Shown piece after piece: positions 5,261-5,383 of a DNA stretch of 5,383 bases. Numbering within the stretch: position 1 is the stretch's first letter; every line of letters starts with the position of its first letter. The translations under genes were made by a program, and so were the position numbers. This DNA is from Chloroflexota bacterium. Its GTDB lineage: Bacteria > Chloroflexota > Limnocylindria > Limnocylindrales > CSP1-4. A model generated the notes under the pieces. It was not told where the DNA came from. It was given only the letters and a program-made list of their open reading frames with translations, and made no database searches. Where the stretch lies: NCBI GenBank assembly GCA_021786265.1, contig JAJYNP010000061.1:1-5383 (forward strand), written 5' to 3'.

Positions 5261-5383
5261 CTACCCTCCGTCGTACCCGCTGACCGTCGCGACCAGCGCC
5301 GCTGGCGTCGTTGCCGGCCCGACCCGCACCCGCGGAACCAGCAGCCGGTCCGCGTACGACTCGAGCGCTCCCGGGACAGTCGT
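5261..5383 (-). CDS. C-terminal end of an unrecognised upstream gene
   Basis: An open frame enters from the window edge and ends in TAG at 5263-5261, giving the last 40 residues of a protein. It contains ESYADRLLVPRVRVGPATT followed by a stretch ending in GYDGG. Composition and codon pattern look like real high-GC coding sequence, and it is co-directional with all other genes. I cannot assign a family from so little; a sugar kinase, regulator or other sugar-related gene would fit the setting, but that is a guess. It ends 116 bp before the oxidoreductase start; I see no clear terminator or promoter in that gap. Confidence 0.5.
   Translation of the reverse strand, partial: TTVPGALESYADRLLVPRVRVGPATTPAALVATVSGYDGG

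Overview
The window is GC-rich DNA in which every convincing gene lies on the minus strand, so transcription runs from base 5383 towards base 1. It looks like an amino-sugar catabolic locus: a mannose-family PTS permease (EIIC and EIID), a NagA-like deacetylase, a SIS-domain sugar-phosphate protein and a Gfo/Idh/MocA dehydrogenase. The GC-rich codon use, the mannose-class PTS and operators of the DasR/YvoA (GntR/HutC) type suggest a high-GC Gram-positive-like bacterium (Actinomycetota, or possibly Chloroflexota/Thermomicrobia). The sequence alone does not settle the taxon.

Layout in transcription order. First comes the last 40 codons of an unrecognised gene (5383-5261), then a 116-bp gap, then a complete Gfo/Idh/MocA oxidoreductase (5144-4044). 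An 80-125 bp spacer with two perfect GC-rich palindromes follows. Next is a NagA-like gene (start probably 3918, end 2902), overlapping by 4 bp a small three-helix membrane protein (2905-2498). A gene-poor stretch (about 2497-2116) holds a 124-bp imperfect palindrome, a good sigma70-type promoter, a DasR-type operator abutting its -10 box, and a second degenerate operator in the leader. After a 16-codon ORF come EIIC (2055-1291) and EIID (1298-438), which overlap by 8 bp. A perfect 16-bp stem hairpin and the first 124 codons of a SIS-domain gene (373 to the window edge) complete the window.

Probable working model: a GntR/HutC regulator sensing a phosphorylated amino sugar represses the EIIC-EIID-SIS operon. 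The permease would import and phosphorylate an amino sugar with EIIA and EIIB proteins encoded elsewhere, since neither is present intact here. The SIS protein resembles the UPF0309 group; as I recall, this includes the Streptomyces protein SCO4393/NagS, reported as a GlcNAc-6-phosphate dehydratase.

The main oddity is the NagA-like protein. It lacks about 46 residues between the HxH motif and the LEGP motif, has Tyr where NagA normally has a metal-binding His, and has His where NagA has the phosphate-binding Arg, yet the frame is open throughout. It may be a decaying gene or a repurposed relative. Other points of interest are the missing PTS subunits, the 16-codon ORF resembling an EIIB start, and the uncharacterised membrane protein coupled to the NagA-like gene.
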